Shown here: positions 1 to 7,852 of the stretch, one piece after another
Numbering within the stretch: position 1 is the first letter of the stretch
Layout: each line of letters opens with the position of its first letter
DNA from: Gottfriedia luciferensis
Lineage (GTDB): Bacteria > Bacillota > Bacilli > Bacillales > Bacillaceae_G
Length of the DNA stretch: 64,000 nt
Assembly: GCF_001712755.1 (NCBI RefSeq)
Contig: NZ_MDKC01000032.1
Span: 248,001 to 312,000, forward strand
Direction: 5' to 3'
The notes under the pieces: generated by a model
The model's input: the letters and a program-made list of their open reading frames with translations, nothing else
The model's database searches: none
Told to the model about the DNA's origin: nothing
Made by a program: the position numbers and the translations under genes

Positions 1-843
1 ATATGCAAGTCCTTTTTGCTCACGAACATCTTGGAATAAACGACTACTCATACTACCACCAAGTATATTATTTAAGGCAATTAATGGATATAAGTCGCTA
101 TGTCCAAGTTCAAGACCTCTATAGCCAACACAAAGATGTGCTTGCTCTGTTTCTTTTTTTCGAGCAATTTGTCCATAATGTATTGTAGGGATCCCAAAGT
201 TTATCTCTTTCTTTTTCCCCTCATAATTTCCAAATAAATCTTCAACACGTTTAATAAAGGATTCATCAATATTACCCGCAATTGAAATAACTACTTGATC
301 TGGCGTGTAAAAATCCTTCATATACTGACGTAAAGTATCGCCGTTAAAAGATTTTAAAGTTTCTTCTGTTCCTAGAATTGGATAACCTAATGGATGAGTT
401 TCATACATAACTTTACTTAATAAATCATGTACTAAATCGTCTGGTGTATCATCATACATTTTAATTTCTTCAAGTACTACATTTTTTTCTTTTTCTAATT
501 CACCTTCATCAAAAGTTGAATTAAAAAACATATCACCTAACACTTCTAACGCGTAATCCGCATGAGTATCTAACACTTTAGCGTAATAACAAGTATATTC
601 TTTTGAAGTAAATGCATTTACTTGTCCACCAATTGAATCGAAACTTTCAGCGATTTCTTTCGCATTTCGTGTTTTAGTACCTTTAAAGAACATATGCTCA
701 AGAAAATGTGATACACCATTTAGTTCTGACGTTTCATTATTTGAACCTGTTTTAATCCAGACTCCAAGTGCAACTGAACGAACAGTTGAAATATTTTCAA
801 TTACTACTCTAACTCCATTTTTGCAAGTATGTCGTACAATCAT
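1..843 (-). CDS. mlpA: M16-family zinc peptidase MlpA, 3' part cut by window edge
   Basis: Minus-strand reading frame open from the ATG at 843 to the window edge, giving 281 residues of a protein that normally has about 410. The inverted zinc motif HFLEH (residues 46-50) followed by MFFKGT is the hallmark of M16 (insulinase/mitochondrial processing peptidase-like) metalloproteases. The frame continues to the REQKGLAY region typical of the end of the first M16 domain. An AGGAGG ribosome binding site precedes the start. It follows pnp and ylxY as in B. subtilis, where MlpA (YmxG) is a cytosolic protease with an inferred regulatory role. Function is inferred from family and position; the C-terminal half is not visible. 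Confidence 0.9.
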   Translation of the reverse strand, partial: MIVRHTCKNGVRVVIENISTVRSVALGVWIKTGSNNETSELNGVSHFLEHMFFKGTKTRNAKEIAESFDSIGGQVNAFTSKEYTCYYAKVLDTHADYALEVLGDMFFNSTFDEGELEKEKNVVLEEIKMYDDTPDDLVHDLLSKVMYETHPLGYPILGTEETLKSFNGDTLRQYMKDFYTPDQVVISIAGNIDESFIKRVEDLFGNYEGKKKEINFGIPTIHYGQIARKKETEQAHLCVGYRGLELGHSDLYPLIALNNILGGSMSSRLFQDVREQKGLAY

Positions 844-944
844 GTAATGCCTCCTATGTATACACCATCTATTTTCACTTTTGTAATAAGATTGAAAAAT
901 TTAACTATATTTTACAATCATCTTAACAAAGCTGAAAGTAATTG

Positions 945-1925
945 TCATTTGTTTTCAACTTTTTTAATTGTATCGTACCGTTTTTCATCTAATAAAGTTG
1001 AAATATTTACAACTTTTCGACCTGATGCTTCTATTTTTGTAATTAGTTCATCAAGTGCCTCAGCTGTCGGTTTCGTTGGATGCATAAGAACGATTGTACC
1101 ATTTTCTACTTTTTTCATAACACGATTAATAATGACTTCTCTTGGCGGTTTCTGCCAATCAATCGTATCTGCTGTCCACATAATTGTTTTTAAGCCTAAA
1201 CTTGAAGCAATTTTAACTACCTCATCACGATAACTACCGCTTGGAGGGGCAAACCATACAACTTTTTGATCAGTTGTGGCTAGTATGACTGAATTTGTTT
1301 GGGTTATTTCATTTCTTATTTGCTGACTACCTAATCTTGCCATATCGGGATGTGTATAAGAATGGTTCCCAACTTCTTGATCTGCAGCAGTGATTAGTTG
1401 AGCGACAGTTGGATTATTTTTTACCCATCTACCCTCAAGAAAGAAAGTTGCGTTTGCATTGTGCTTCTTTAATACTTCTAACATTTTCGGAATATATTCA
1501 TTTCCCCATGCAACATTGATTGTAAATGCTACCATTGGTTTTTCAGGATTCCCTTTATACACTGGTGATGGTGGTAAATCCTTTAAATGAACTTTTGGAG
1601 AAACTTCTTTAAATACTAGCTTATTCTCATCAAACTTGCCTTTTGCTTTCATTTTCTTATATGACGCATTAACATCGACTGTTAAACCATTATACCCAGG
1701 TATTGCTTTCCAAACCGAGTCCACATAGGCATCTTTTGGAGGTATCTCGAAAGTTGGCGCCTTTGTTTTGATTTCATCAAATAACCCATTTGTTTTTGCT
1801 GTTACAAATGACGTTTTTGAAGTTAAGTTCCTCACGTATTGATTAGTATATTGATTTCTAACGACTAAAATTGCTAGAAATAATGCCATAACGAATGCTA
1901 AGACTTTTAACCGACTTCTTCCCAT
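945..1925 (-). CDS. ylxY: YlxY-type polysaccharide deacetylase-like protein
   Basis: 326 residues with an N-terminal membrane anchor (about residues 5-24) and a C-terminal NodB-type domain (about 130-310), so probably outside the membrane. The His pair HSYTH and the FAPPSGSY motif of carbohydrate esterase family 4 are present. The usual TFDDG motif reads TINVAWG, so both the catalytic and the metal-binding Asp appear to be lost. An AGGAGGG ribosome binding site lies upstream. It sits between pnp and mlpA exactly as ylxY does in B. subtilis. The family is linked to sporulation cell-wall work, but without the Asp pair ordinary deacetylation is doubtful. Orthology is confident; activity is not. 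Confidence 0.88.
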   Translation of the reverse strand: MGRSRLKVLAFVMALFLAILVVRNQYTNQYVRNLTSKTSFVTAKTNGLFDEIKTKAPTFEIPPKDAYVDSVWKAIPGYNGLTVDVNASYKKMKAKGKFDENKLVFKEVSPKVHLKDLPPSPVYKGNPEKPMVAFTINVAWGNEYIPKMLEVLKKHNANATFFLEGRWVKNNPTVAQLITAADQEVGNHSYTHPDMARLGSQQIRNEITQTNSVILATTDQKVVWFAPPSGSYRDEVVKIASSLGLKTIMWTADTIDWQKPPREVIINRVMKKVENGTIVLMHPTKPTAEALDELITKIEASGRKVVNISTLLDEKRYDTIKKVENK

Positions 1926-2142
1926 TTCCTAAACGCCCTCCTACTAGAAGGAATATGATATTTTTTAATATAATAGAACAAGCTTTCTATGACTTATGTA
2001 CGACTAAATTAGCAATCACTAATTTACCTGGTAATTTCTAGTTCTACTTTTCTTATTGTAACCAAAAAATTTTTAGGCACACATAAAATTCTGCAAAATT
2101 AAAAGAGAGAATTAGAATGGAAATGTGGAAGTAAAAATAAAA
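1926..2142. other. intergenic stretch with a small perfect inverted repeat
   Basis: No gene is visible between ylxY and the pnp terminator. An 8-bp perfect inverted repeat (TAAATTAG at 2005-2012, CTAATTTA at 2019-2026) lies about 80 bp upstream of the ylxY start and could be an operator, or chance in AT-rich DNA. No convincing promoter was found. Confidence 0.35.
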
Positions 2143-2176
2143 AAACAACAGGCTCATTTCTATGTGCCTGTTGTTT
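2143..2176 (-). terminator. Rho-independent terminator of pnp
   Basis: Perfect 11-bp stem AAACAACAGGC / GCCTGTTGTTT with a 12-nt loop. On the minus strand it is followed by a run of T, so it ends transcription from pnp after reading through the repeat element at 2221-2343. Confidence 0.85.
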
Positions 2177-2220
2177 CTATTTTGGGTCATGGAAGAGCAA
2201 AAGCTTTTAAGCTTTGCGAG

Positions 2221-2343
2221 ATGTCTAGCTCCAGGCGTTTGCCCCTCGAGGTCATAAGCCAAGGACCAGCAAAGGTTAAAAAACAACCTTCACTGGTCCT
2301 TGTCTTATGCTTGTCGGGGCAGAGCGAACGCCTTCCGCTTTTC
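2221..2343. repeat. 123-bp hairpin repeat, copy 1, abutting the pnp stop codon
   Basis: Starts ATGTCTAGCTCC and ends CTTCCGCTTTTC. Long nested arms can pair: CCCCTCGAGGTCATAAGCC with the segment at about 2301-2320, GGACCAG with CTGGTCC, and AGGCGTTT with AACGCCTT. The same architecture and ends recur at 7602-7724 and 7728-7851. Similar hairpins are, from memory, widespread between genes in Bacillus and relatives. The pnp TAG stop (2343-2345) shares its last base with the element. No protein is encoded; it may act as a 3'-end RNA structure or be a small non-autonomous element. Confidence 0.8.
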
Positions 2344-4457
2344 TAGTTTTGCTCAGCTTTTTCTTTTTGTTCTTTTAATACAGCTTTACGAGAAAGGTTT
2401 ACTCGTCCTTGTTTGTCGATTTCAGTTACTTTTACTAGGATTTCGTCTCCAAGTGAAACTACGTCTTCAACTTTTGCAATGCGTTCTTCTGCTAGTTCAG
2501 AAATATGGACTAATCCATCTTTACCTGCAAAGATTTCAACGAATGCGCCGAATTTTTCAATTCGTTTTACTTTACCCATGTATAATTGACCTACTTCTAC
2601 TTCACGAACAAGGTCTTCAATAATTTGTTTTGCACGTTCATTCATAGGTTGGTCTACAGATGAAATAAATACTGTTCCATCTTGTTCGATGTCAATTTTC
2701 ACGCCAGTTTCTTCAATAATTTTATTGATTTGTTTTCCACCAGGTCCAATAACATCTTTAATTTTATCTGGGTTAATTGTCATCATTAAGATTTTTGGAG
2801 CAAACTCAGATAATGCTGTTCTTGGTTCACTGATTGTAGCAAGCATCGAATCAAGAATTTGCATACGACCAATTTTTGCTTGTTCTAATGCTTCTTTTAA
2901 AATTTGTTCTGATAAACCTTCAATTTTAATGTCCATTTGAAGTGCAGTTACACCTTTAGCTGTTCCTGCTACTTTAAAGTCCATATCTCCTAAATGATCT
3001 TCCATACCTTGAATATCTGTAAGAACTGAATAATGTTCACCAGATTTAATTAATCCCATTGCGATACCAGCAACTGGTGCTTTAATTGGTACACCAGCAT
3101 CCATCATTGCAAGAGTACTTGCGCAAATACTTGCTTGTGAAGTTGAACCATTTGATTCAAGTACTTCTGATACAAGTCGAATTGTATATGGGAAATCCTT
3201 TTGATCTGGAATACTTGGCTCAAGTGCTCTTTCACCTAATGCTCCATGTCCAATTTCACGGCGACCTGGTCCACGAATTGGGCCTGTTTCACCAACACTA
3301 AATTGTGGGAAATTGTAATGATGCATAAAACGTTTTGATTCTTCTATGCCTAATCCATCAAGAATTTGCACATCACCTAGAGCCCCTAGTGTACAAATGC
3401 TTAACGCTTGAGTTTGTCCACGAGTGAATAAGCCAGAACCATGTGTACGAGGTAGTAAACCAACTTGTGATGATAATGGACGGATTTCATCTAATTTTCT
3501 TCCATCAGGACGTACTTTTTCAACCGTAATTAAACGACGCACTTCTTCTTTTACTAGCATTGAAAGGATTTCTTTAACTTGTCCAATAATCTCTTCTTCT
3601 GCTTCATTTTCTTCAAAATGAAGAACAACACGTTCTTTTACTTCATTGATTGCAGCTTCACGAGCATGTTTTTCATGAACTTGAATTGCTGCGTTTAATT
3701 CTGTTTCACAAATTTCACGAATTTGTTTTTCTAATTCAGCGTCAAGTTCATGAAGCTGAATTTCCATTTTTTCTTTTCCAATTTGAGCTACTATTTCTTC
3801 TTGGAATGCAATTAATTTTTTAATTTCTTCATGACCAAACATAATTGCTTCAAGCATTACTTCTTCTGGCACTTCATTAGCTCCAGCTTCAACCATGTTA
3901 ATTGCATCTTTCGTTCCAGCAACTGTTAAATGAATGTCACTGTTTTCAGCTTGCTCTACAGTTGGATTAATAATAAATTCGCCATTAATGCGACCGACTA
4001 CAACTCCAGCAATTGGGCCGTTAAAAGGAATGTCAGATACACATAGAGCTAGAGAACTACCAAACATAGCAGCCATTTCTGATGAACAATCTTGATCAAC
4101 ACTCATTACCATGCTGATTACTTGTACTTCATTACGGAATCCATCCGCAAATAATGGTCGAATTGGGCGGTCAATTAGTCGACTCGCTAATATTGCTTTT
4201 TCACTTGGTCTACCTTCACGTTTAATAAATCCACCAGGAATTTTACCTACTGCATATAAACGCTCTTCGTAGTTTACTGTTAATGGGAAAAAGCTAACTT
4301 TTTTAGGTTCCTTTGATGCAGTTGCTGTTGCTAATACGACAGTATCTTCGTATCTTACTAAAACTGCTCCATTTGCTTGCTTTGCTAATTGTCCTACTTC
4401 AACAGTAAGAGTTTTACCAGCAAGCTCTGTGGAAAAAACGTGCTTTTGTTGTTCCAT
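2343..4457 (-). CDS. pnp: polyribonucleotide nucleotidyltransferase (PNPase)
   Basis: 704 residues, the usual length. It degrades RNA 3' to 5' using phosphate, in the cytosol and with the RNA degradosome. Two RNase PH domains (about 10-220 and 315-540) flank an all-alpha linker, followed by a KH domain ([18 protein letters not shown], near 560) and a C-terminal S1 domain (about 620-695). An AGAGAGGGG ribosome binding site lies about 12 nt upstream of the ATG. It lies directly downstream of rpsO but has its own likely promoter at 4531-4560. In B. subtilis PNPase is the main 3' exonuclease in mRNA turnover. Confidence 0.98.
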   Translation of the reverse strand: MEQQKHVFSTELAGKTLTVEVGQLAKQANGAVLVRYEDTVVLATATASKEPKKVSFFPLTVNYEERLYAVGKIPGGFIKREGRPSEKAILASRLIDRPIRPLFADGFRNEVQVISMVMSVDQDCSSEMAAMFGSSLALCVSDIPFNGPIAGVVVGRINGEFIINPTVEQAENSDIHLTVAGTKDAINMVEAGANEVPEEVMLEAIMFGHEEIKKLIAFQEEIVAQIGKEKMEIQLHELDAELEKQIREICETELNAAIQVHEKHAREAAINEVKERVVLHFEENEAEEEIIGQVKEILSMLVKEEVRRLITVEKVRPDGRKLDEIRPLSSQVGLLPRTHGSGLFTRGQTQALSICTLGALGDVQILDGLGIEESKRFMHHYNFPQFSVGETGPIRGPGRREIGHGALGERALEPSIPDQKDFPYTIRLVSEVLESNGSTSQASICASTLAMMDAGVPIKAPVAGIAMGLIKSGEHYSVLTDIQGMEDHLGDMDFKVAGTAKGVTALQMDIKIEGLSEQILKEALEQAKIGRMQILDSMLATISEPRTALSEFAPKILMMTINPDKIKDVIGPGGKQINKIIEETGVKIDIEQDGTVFISSVDQPMNERAKQIIEDLVREVEVGQLYMGKVKRIEKFGAFVEIFAGKDGLVHISELAEERIAKVEDVVSLGDEILVKVTEIDKQGRVNLSRKAVLKEQKEKAEQN

Positions 4458-4530
4458 ATGGTATAAATACCCCTCTCTAATTTACAATTCAAAGTCTAAA
4501 TTAATTATGTAAAAAAATCGTATATTCTCT

Positions 4531-4560
4531 ATTATCTCCTATGTTTAGTAAAGAAATCAA
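4531..4560 (-). promoter_or_regulatory. probable SigA promoter of pnp
   Basis: On the minus strand, TTGATT (4555-4560), an 18-bp spacer and GATAAT (4531-4536), about 75 bp upstream of the pnp start and downstream of the rpsO terminator. Confidence 0.55.
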
Positions 4561-4634
4561 CTAACGAGAAAAAGAGAATAAATATTTATAAATTTAAAAT
4601 TCAATTGTTCAGTAATTTTAAATCGATATGTATA

Positions 4635-4666
4635 AGAAAAAGCGGGAAGAATCCCGCTTTTTCTTA
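4635..4666 (-). terminator. Rho-independent terminator of rpsO
   Basis: Perfect 14-bp stem (AAGAAAAAGCGGGA / TCCCGCTTTTTCTT) with a 4-nt loop, 23 bp after the rpsO stop. A/T-rich stem ends make it potentially bidirectional. Confidence 0.88.
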
Positions 4667-4688
4667 AAGTATCAAATTAATACTCGAA

Positions 4689-4958
4689 TTAACGACGTAA
4701 ACCTAATTTGTTAATTAATTCACGGTAACGAGTAATGTCTTTGTTACGTAAGTAGTTAAGTAAGTTACGACGCTTACCAACCATTTTTAATAAACCACGA
4801 CGAGAGTGGTGATCTTTTTTGTGAGTACGTAAGTGCCCATTTAAAGAGTTAATGTTTTCAGTTAAAACTGCAATTTGAACTTCTGGAGAACCAGTATCGT
4901 TCGCATGAGTTTTGTAAGTGCTGATGATTTCGTTTTTACGTTCTTGAGTTAATGCCAT
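4689..4958 (-). CDS. rpsO: 30S ribosomal protein S15
   Basis: 89 residues, normal length for bS15, which binds the 16S rRNA central domain early in 30S assembly. The conserved [10 protein letters not shown] and [20 protein letters not shown] segments are both present. A GAGGTG ribosome binding site precedes the ATG. It stands as its own unit between ribF and pnp, with a promoter at 5055-5083 and a terminator at 4635-4666. The leader of about 90 nt leaves room for S15 autoregulation, known in several bacteria. Confidence 0.98.
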   Translation of the reverse strand: MALTQERKNEIISTYKTHANDTGSPEVQIAVLTENINSLNGHLRTHKKDHHSRRGLLKMVGKRRNLLNYLRNKDITRYRELINKLGLRR

Positions 4959-5048
4959 GTTTTTTCACCTCATAATAATATTGTTGAACACCTATCACCT
5001 AGCAGTCGTCGGTGAATCGATTTGCCAAGCAACGGTTTTTCAAGTACT
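4959..5048 (-). promoter_or_regulatory. rpsO 5' leader, possible S15 autoregulatory site
   Basis: About 90 nt between the predicted transcription start and the rpsO ATG. It holds a GC-richer patch (about 4995-5030) that can form small hairpins. S15 leaders exist in Bacillus-group bacteria, but I could not match a specific three-way-junction motif here. Confidence 0.3.
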
Positions 5049-5054
5049 TTAATA

Positions 5055-5083
5055 ATATTACATTGTTTTAATTATAAAAGCAA
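5055..5083 (-). promoter_or_regulatory. SigA-type promoter of rpsO
   Basis: TTGCTT (5078-5083), 17-bp spacer, TAATAT (5055-5060) on the minus strand, immediately after the ribF stop. Confidence 0.65.
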
Positions 5084-5097
5084 GTATTCTAAATTAG

Positions 5098-6039
5098 TTA
5101 TTGTCTAAAATAACTTTTTACTGTTTCACGATCTTTCTGTAATTGATCGATTAACTCATTTATACCATTAAACTTCTTTTCATCACGTATTCTAGCATAC
5201 CAAAAAATTTCAACTTCTTTTCCGTATATATCTTCATTAAATTCAAAAATATTAACTTCAATTGTTTGTTTTTGGAACTCATGATAGAAAGTTGGTTTGT
5301 ATCCAATATTACACATACCTTCATATATTTCACCATTAACAATACATTTTACAGCATAAACACCTACTGATGGTAATGCATATGGAATGGAAACAGAAAT
5401 ATTAGCTGTTGGAAATCCAATTGTTCGGCCACGTTTGTCACCATCTACAACGATCCCTTTAATTTGATACTGCCTGCCAAGTAAGTGGGTAGCTTCTTCC
5501 ATTTCACCAGCTTTTATCGCTTCTCTAATTCGTGTTGAACTTACTTTCTCCTCGTCTAAAACGAATTTTGAAACTGTTGATTGAGTAAATTCACCTCTAG
5601 AATGAAATGGTAATGATTCCATATTCCCTTTACCATATTTTCCAAATGAAAAATCAAATCCAGCAACAACATGTTTTGCATTTAAAGAAATAATGTATTG
5701 ATCGACAAATTCTTGTGGTAGTAATGTCGCAAATTCCTCTGAAAATTCAACAACAAATAATTGGTCTACACAAAGTTTCTCCATCCACTTCACTTTTAGC
5801 TCCAAAGGTGTCAAATAAGAAATCGCATCATCACGATTTCCGAGAATTGCAGATGGATGTGGATTGAATGTCATAACTGATAATAATAATCCTTTTTCAT
5901 CCGCAATTTCTTTGGCAGTTTTTATGACTTGTTGATGACCTTTATGTACTCCATCAAAAAAGCCAAGTGCTAAGACCGTTTCTTTACAATCTTCTTTTTT
6001 TATTGAATGAGGATGGGTGATTTTTATTATTTTTGTCAT
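5098..6039 (-). CDS. ribF: bifunctional riboflavin kinase / FAD synthetase
   Basis: About 313 residues; ribC in B. subtilis. It converts riboflavin to FMN and FMN to FAD. The N-terminal adenylyltransferase domain (about 10-180) shows the GFFDGVHKGHQ nucleotide-binding motif and STRIREAI. The C-terminal flavokinase domain (about 185-310) shows GRTIGFPTANI. The frame extends upstream to 6087, but the ATG at 6039 has an AAAGGTGA ribosome binding site at the right distance and fits the family N-terminus (TKIIKITHPH), so it is chosen. It follows truB as the last gene of the nusA-infB group. Confidence 0.96.
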   Translation of the reverse strand: MTKIIKITHPHSIKKEDCKETVLALGFFDGVHKGHQQVIKTAKEIADEKGLLLSVMTFNPHPSAILGNRDDAISYLTPLELKVKWMEKLCVDQLFVVEFSEEFATLLPQEFVDQYIISLNAKHVVAGFDFSFGKYGKGNMESLPFHSRGEFTQSTVSKFVLDEEKVSSTRIREAIKAGEMEEATHLLGRQYQIKGIVVDGDKRGRTIGFPTANISVSIPYALPSVGVYAVKCIVNGEIYEGMCNIGYKPTFYHEFQKQTIEVNIFEFNEDIYGKEVEIFWYARIRDEKKFNGINELIDQLQKDRETVKSYFRQ

Positions 6040-6111
6040 ATATATCACCTTTTCTATAATCAAGTCTCTTTTCCCATTATAGAACAATGAATAAAATTTA
6101 TATAGTTTTTT

Positions 6112-7023
6112 CTATTGGTTATGAAATACTCTTGTCGGTTTAATTACATTATTATTTTTAGGGTTTGGAGTGTACATTGCAATAATTCTATTATTTTCGT
6201 TGTAGACTGCAATATATTCCCCTTCTTTACAGTTCATCGTATTCGGAAAAAATCCACCATTAAAAACTCTTACTTCTTCTTCAGCTGTCACAGTTAGACG
6301 TGGATACTCATTAAGAGCTTGCTCCATCGATAACATGACACGATCTAAAGTAAAATCATTAGCATTTTCTTCTAATTCAGCAAATGTAACACAATCATCA
6401 ATCGTAAATGCGCCTGCTTTTGTTCTAGTTAAATAAGACATGTGAGCAGGGAATCCTAAAAGCTCACCAATTTGAACAGCTAAAGTTCTAATATATGTAC
6501 CTTTACTACAAAAAACTTCAAATTTAAAAGAAATTGTTTCTCCTTCGAATACTTCTCGATCATCAAGTAAAATAATTTCAAATATTGTAACCGTTCTAGT
6601 TGGACGTTCAACTTCAATTCCAGCTCTAGCGTACTCATATAGCTTTTTACCATTTACTTTTACAGCAGAGTACATTGGAGGAGTTTGACTGATATCTCCA
6701 GTTAATTGATTTAATACATTTAAAATTTCTTCACGAGTAATAACTCGATCAACCTTCTTTTGATCAATAATTTCACCATGAGCATCCTCGGTTGTTGTAG
6801 AAAACCCTAAAGTAATTTCACCAATATATTTTTTCCGATCATCGGTTAAATATGGTATTAGCTTTGTAGCTTCACCTACACATATTGGCAAGACGCCCGT
6901 TACTTCTGGATCAAGGGTTCCTGTATGACCGACTTTTTTTGTCTTTAAAATCTTTCTTATTTTAAAGACGCAATCATGAGAGGTAAGACCCGCTGGTTTA
7001 TTTAGTGCAATTACACCATTCAT
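6112..7023 (-). CDS. truB: tRNA pseudouridine(55) synthase
   Basis: 303 residues. Makes pseudouridine 55 in the T-loop of tRNAs. The catalytic motif GHTGTLDPEVTG is present with Asp38 as the expected nucleophile, along with the N-terminal signature LNKPAGLTSHD. An AGGTGAT ribosome binding site is present. It lies between rbfA and ribF, the standard order in Bacillus. Confidence 0.97.
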   Translation of the reverse strand: MNGVIALNKPAGLTSHDCVFKIRKILKTKKVGHTGTLDPEVTGVLPICVGEATKLIPYLTDDRKKYIGEITLGFSTTTEDAHGEIIDQKKVDRVITREEILNVLNQLTGDISQTPPMYSAVKVNGKKLYEYARAGIEVERPTRTVTIFEIILLDDREVFEGETISFKFEVFCSKGTYIRTLAVQIGELLGFPAHMSYLTRTKAGAFTIDDCVTFAELEENANDFTLDRVMLSMEQALNEYPRLTVTAEEEVRVFNGGFFPNTMNCKEGEYIAVYNENNRIIAMYTPNPKNNNVIKPTRVFHNQ

Positions 7024-7059
7024 CTTATCACCTATCGTTTATTTTTTAGCATGATGAAA

Positions 7060-7090
7060 AATGGATAGACGAATCTCTCGCCTATCCATT
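7060..7090 (-). terminator. possible terminator between rbfA and truB
   Basis: Stem AATGGATAG / CTATCCATT just after the rbfA stop, followed by only five T on the minus strand. It may be partial, since truB and ribF would otherwise depend on read-through. Confidence 0.45.
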
Positions 7091-7095
7091 CATTA

Positions 7096-7443
7096 TCAGT
7101 TATTCTCTTTATTAATTTGAGTTAGCAATGTCTCAATTCGATTACCATAATCGACTGATTCATCAAATTCAAAAATTAATTCTGGTGTCTTACGTAAACG
7201 AATACGTTGACCAATTTCAGAACGAATAAATCCTTTTGCTTTCGCTAATCCAATTAATGTATTTTGACGTTGTTCATCGTCACCTAATACTGAAATATAG
7301 ACTTTAGCTTGTTGAAGGTCACCAGTTACTTGAACATCAGTAACAGTTACGAAGCCGATTCTTGGATCTTTAATTTTTCTACCAATAATCTCACCAAGTT
7401 CTTTCTTCATTTGTTCCCCAACACGATGTGCTCTAACTTTCAT
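7096..7443 (-). CDS. rbfA: ribosome-binding factor A
   Basis: 115 residues; a single type II KH-like domain protein that helps 16S rRNA 5'-end maturation and late 30S assembly. Recognised by the N-terminal [15 protein letters not shown], the [14 protein letters not shown] core and the C-terminal [17 protein letters not shown] motif. A GAGGTGA ribosome binding site precedes the ATG. In B. subtilis it directly follows ylxP; here that gene is absent and 409 bp containing two repeat elements separate it from infB. Confidence 0.96.
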   Translation of the reverse strand: MKVRAHRVGEQMKKELGEIIGRKIKDPRIGFVTVTDVQVTGDLQQAKVYISVLGDDEQRQNTLIGLAKAKGFIRSEIGQRIRLRKTPELIFEFDESVDYGNRIETLLTQINKENN

Positions 7444-7601
7444 ACTTTCACCTCAATCTTACAAAGCAAAACATTACGTGCTTCATACAATTAGTTTAAC
7501 TAAATGTATAAATAATTATTTATTATGCTGAACTTATTCATTTGTGATAAGTCCATTATTTTTTTCCAGTTTTAAATGATCATCTAGAAGAAAATAATAT
7601 G
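7444..7601. other. intergenic remainder where ylxP would be expected
   Basis: AT-rich stretch with no open frame resembling YlxP (DUF503, about 92 residues) on either strand. No strong promoter is visible, so rbfA may rely on read-through from infB or on a weak local promoter. Confidence 0.5.
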
Positions 7602-7724
7602 ATGTCTAGTTCCAGCGACTTGCCCCTCGAGGTCATAAGCCAATGACCAGTTAAGGTTAAAGACCAACCTTATCTGGTCCTTGTCTTATGCTTGTCGGGG
7701 CAGAGCGAGTCGCTTCCACTTTTC
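7602..7724. repeat. 123-bp hairpin repeat, copy 2
   Basis: Starts ATGTCTAGTTCC and ends CTTCCACTTTTC. It shares the long GCCCCTCGAGGTCATAAGCC and CTTATGCTTGTCGGGGCAGAGCG blocks with copy 1 (2221-2343); the hairpin tip differs but keeps pairing (GACCAG...CTGGTC). It is separated by only 3 bp from copy 3. The compensating differences between copies suggest the fold, not the sequence, is kept. Confidence 0.82.
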
Positions 7725-7727
7725 GTT

Positions 7728-7851
7728 ATGTCTAGTTCCGAAAGCTAGCTCTTCGGTAATATTCCAACTACTTTCGAAGTGGACAAACCACCACTTCTTC
7801 AAGTTGCCGGAGATATTCCCTTCAGAGCTGGGCAAGCTTTCTCCACTTTTC
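7728..7851. repeat. 124-bp hairpin repeat, copy 3, next to the infB stop codon
   Basis: Shares the ends ATGTCTAGTTCC and CTCCACTTTTC with copies 1 and 2 but has an unrelated interior that is itself an inverted repeat (GAAAGCTAGCTC near 7738 with GAGCTGGGCAAGCTTTC near 7825; AATATTCCAAC with GTTGCCGGAGATATT). It ends 1 bp from the infB stop codon (7853-7855). Both tandem copies are followed by GTTA. A diverged family member or a related element using the same ends. Confidence 0.7.
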
Positions 7852-7852
7852 G

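Noticed and set aside
829-1233. 134-codon plus-strand frame
   Set aside because: Antisense to ylxY, no ribosome binding site, no recognisable protein features; ylxY is clearly the real gene.
2053-2623. Overlapping short frames on both strands around the hairpin repeat
   Set aside because: Produced by the inverted repeat and by antisense of pnp; composition is that of repeat DNA, not of a protein.
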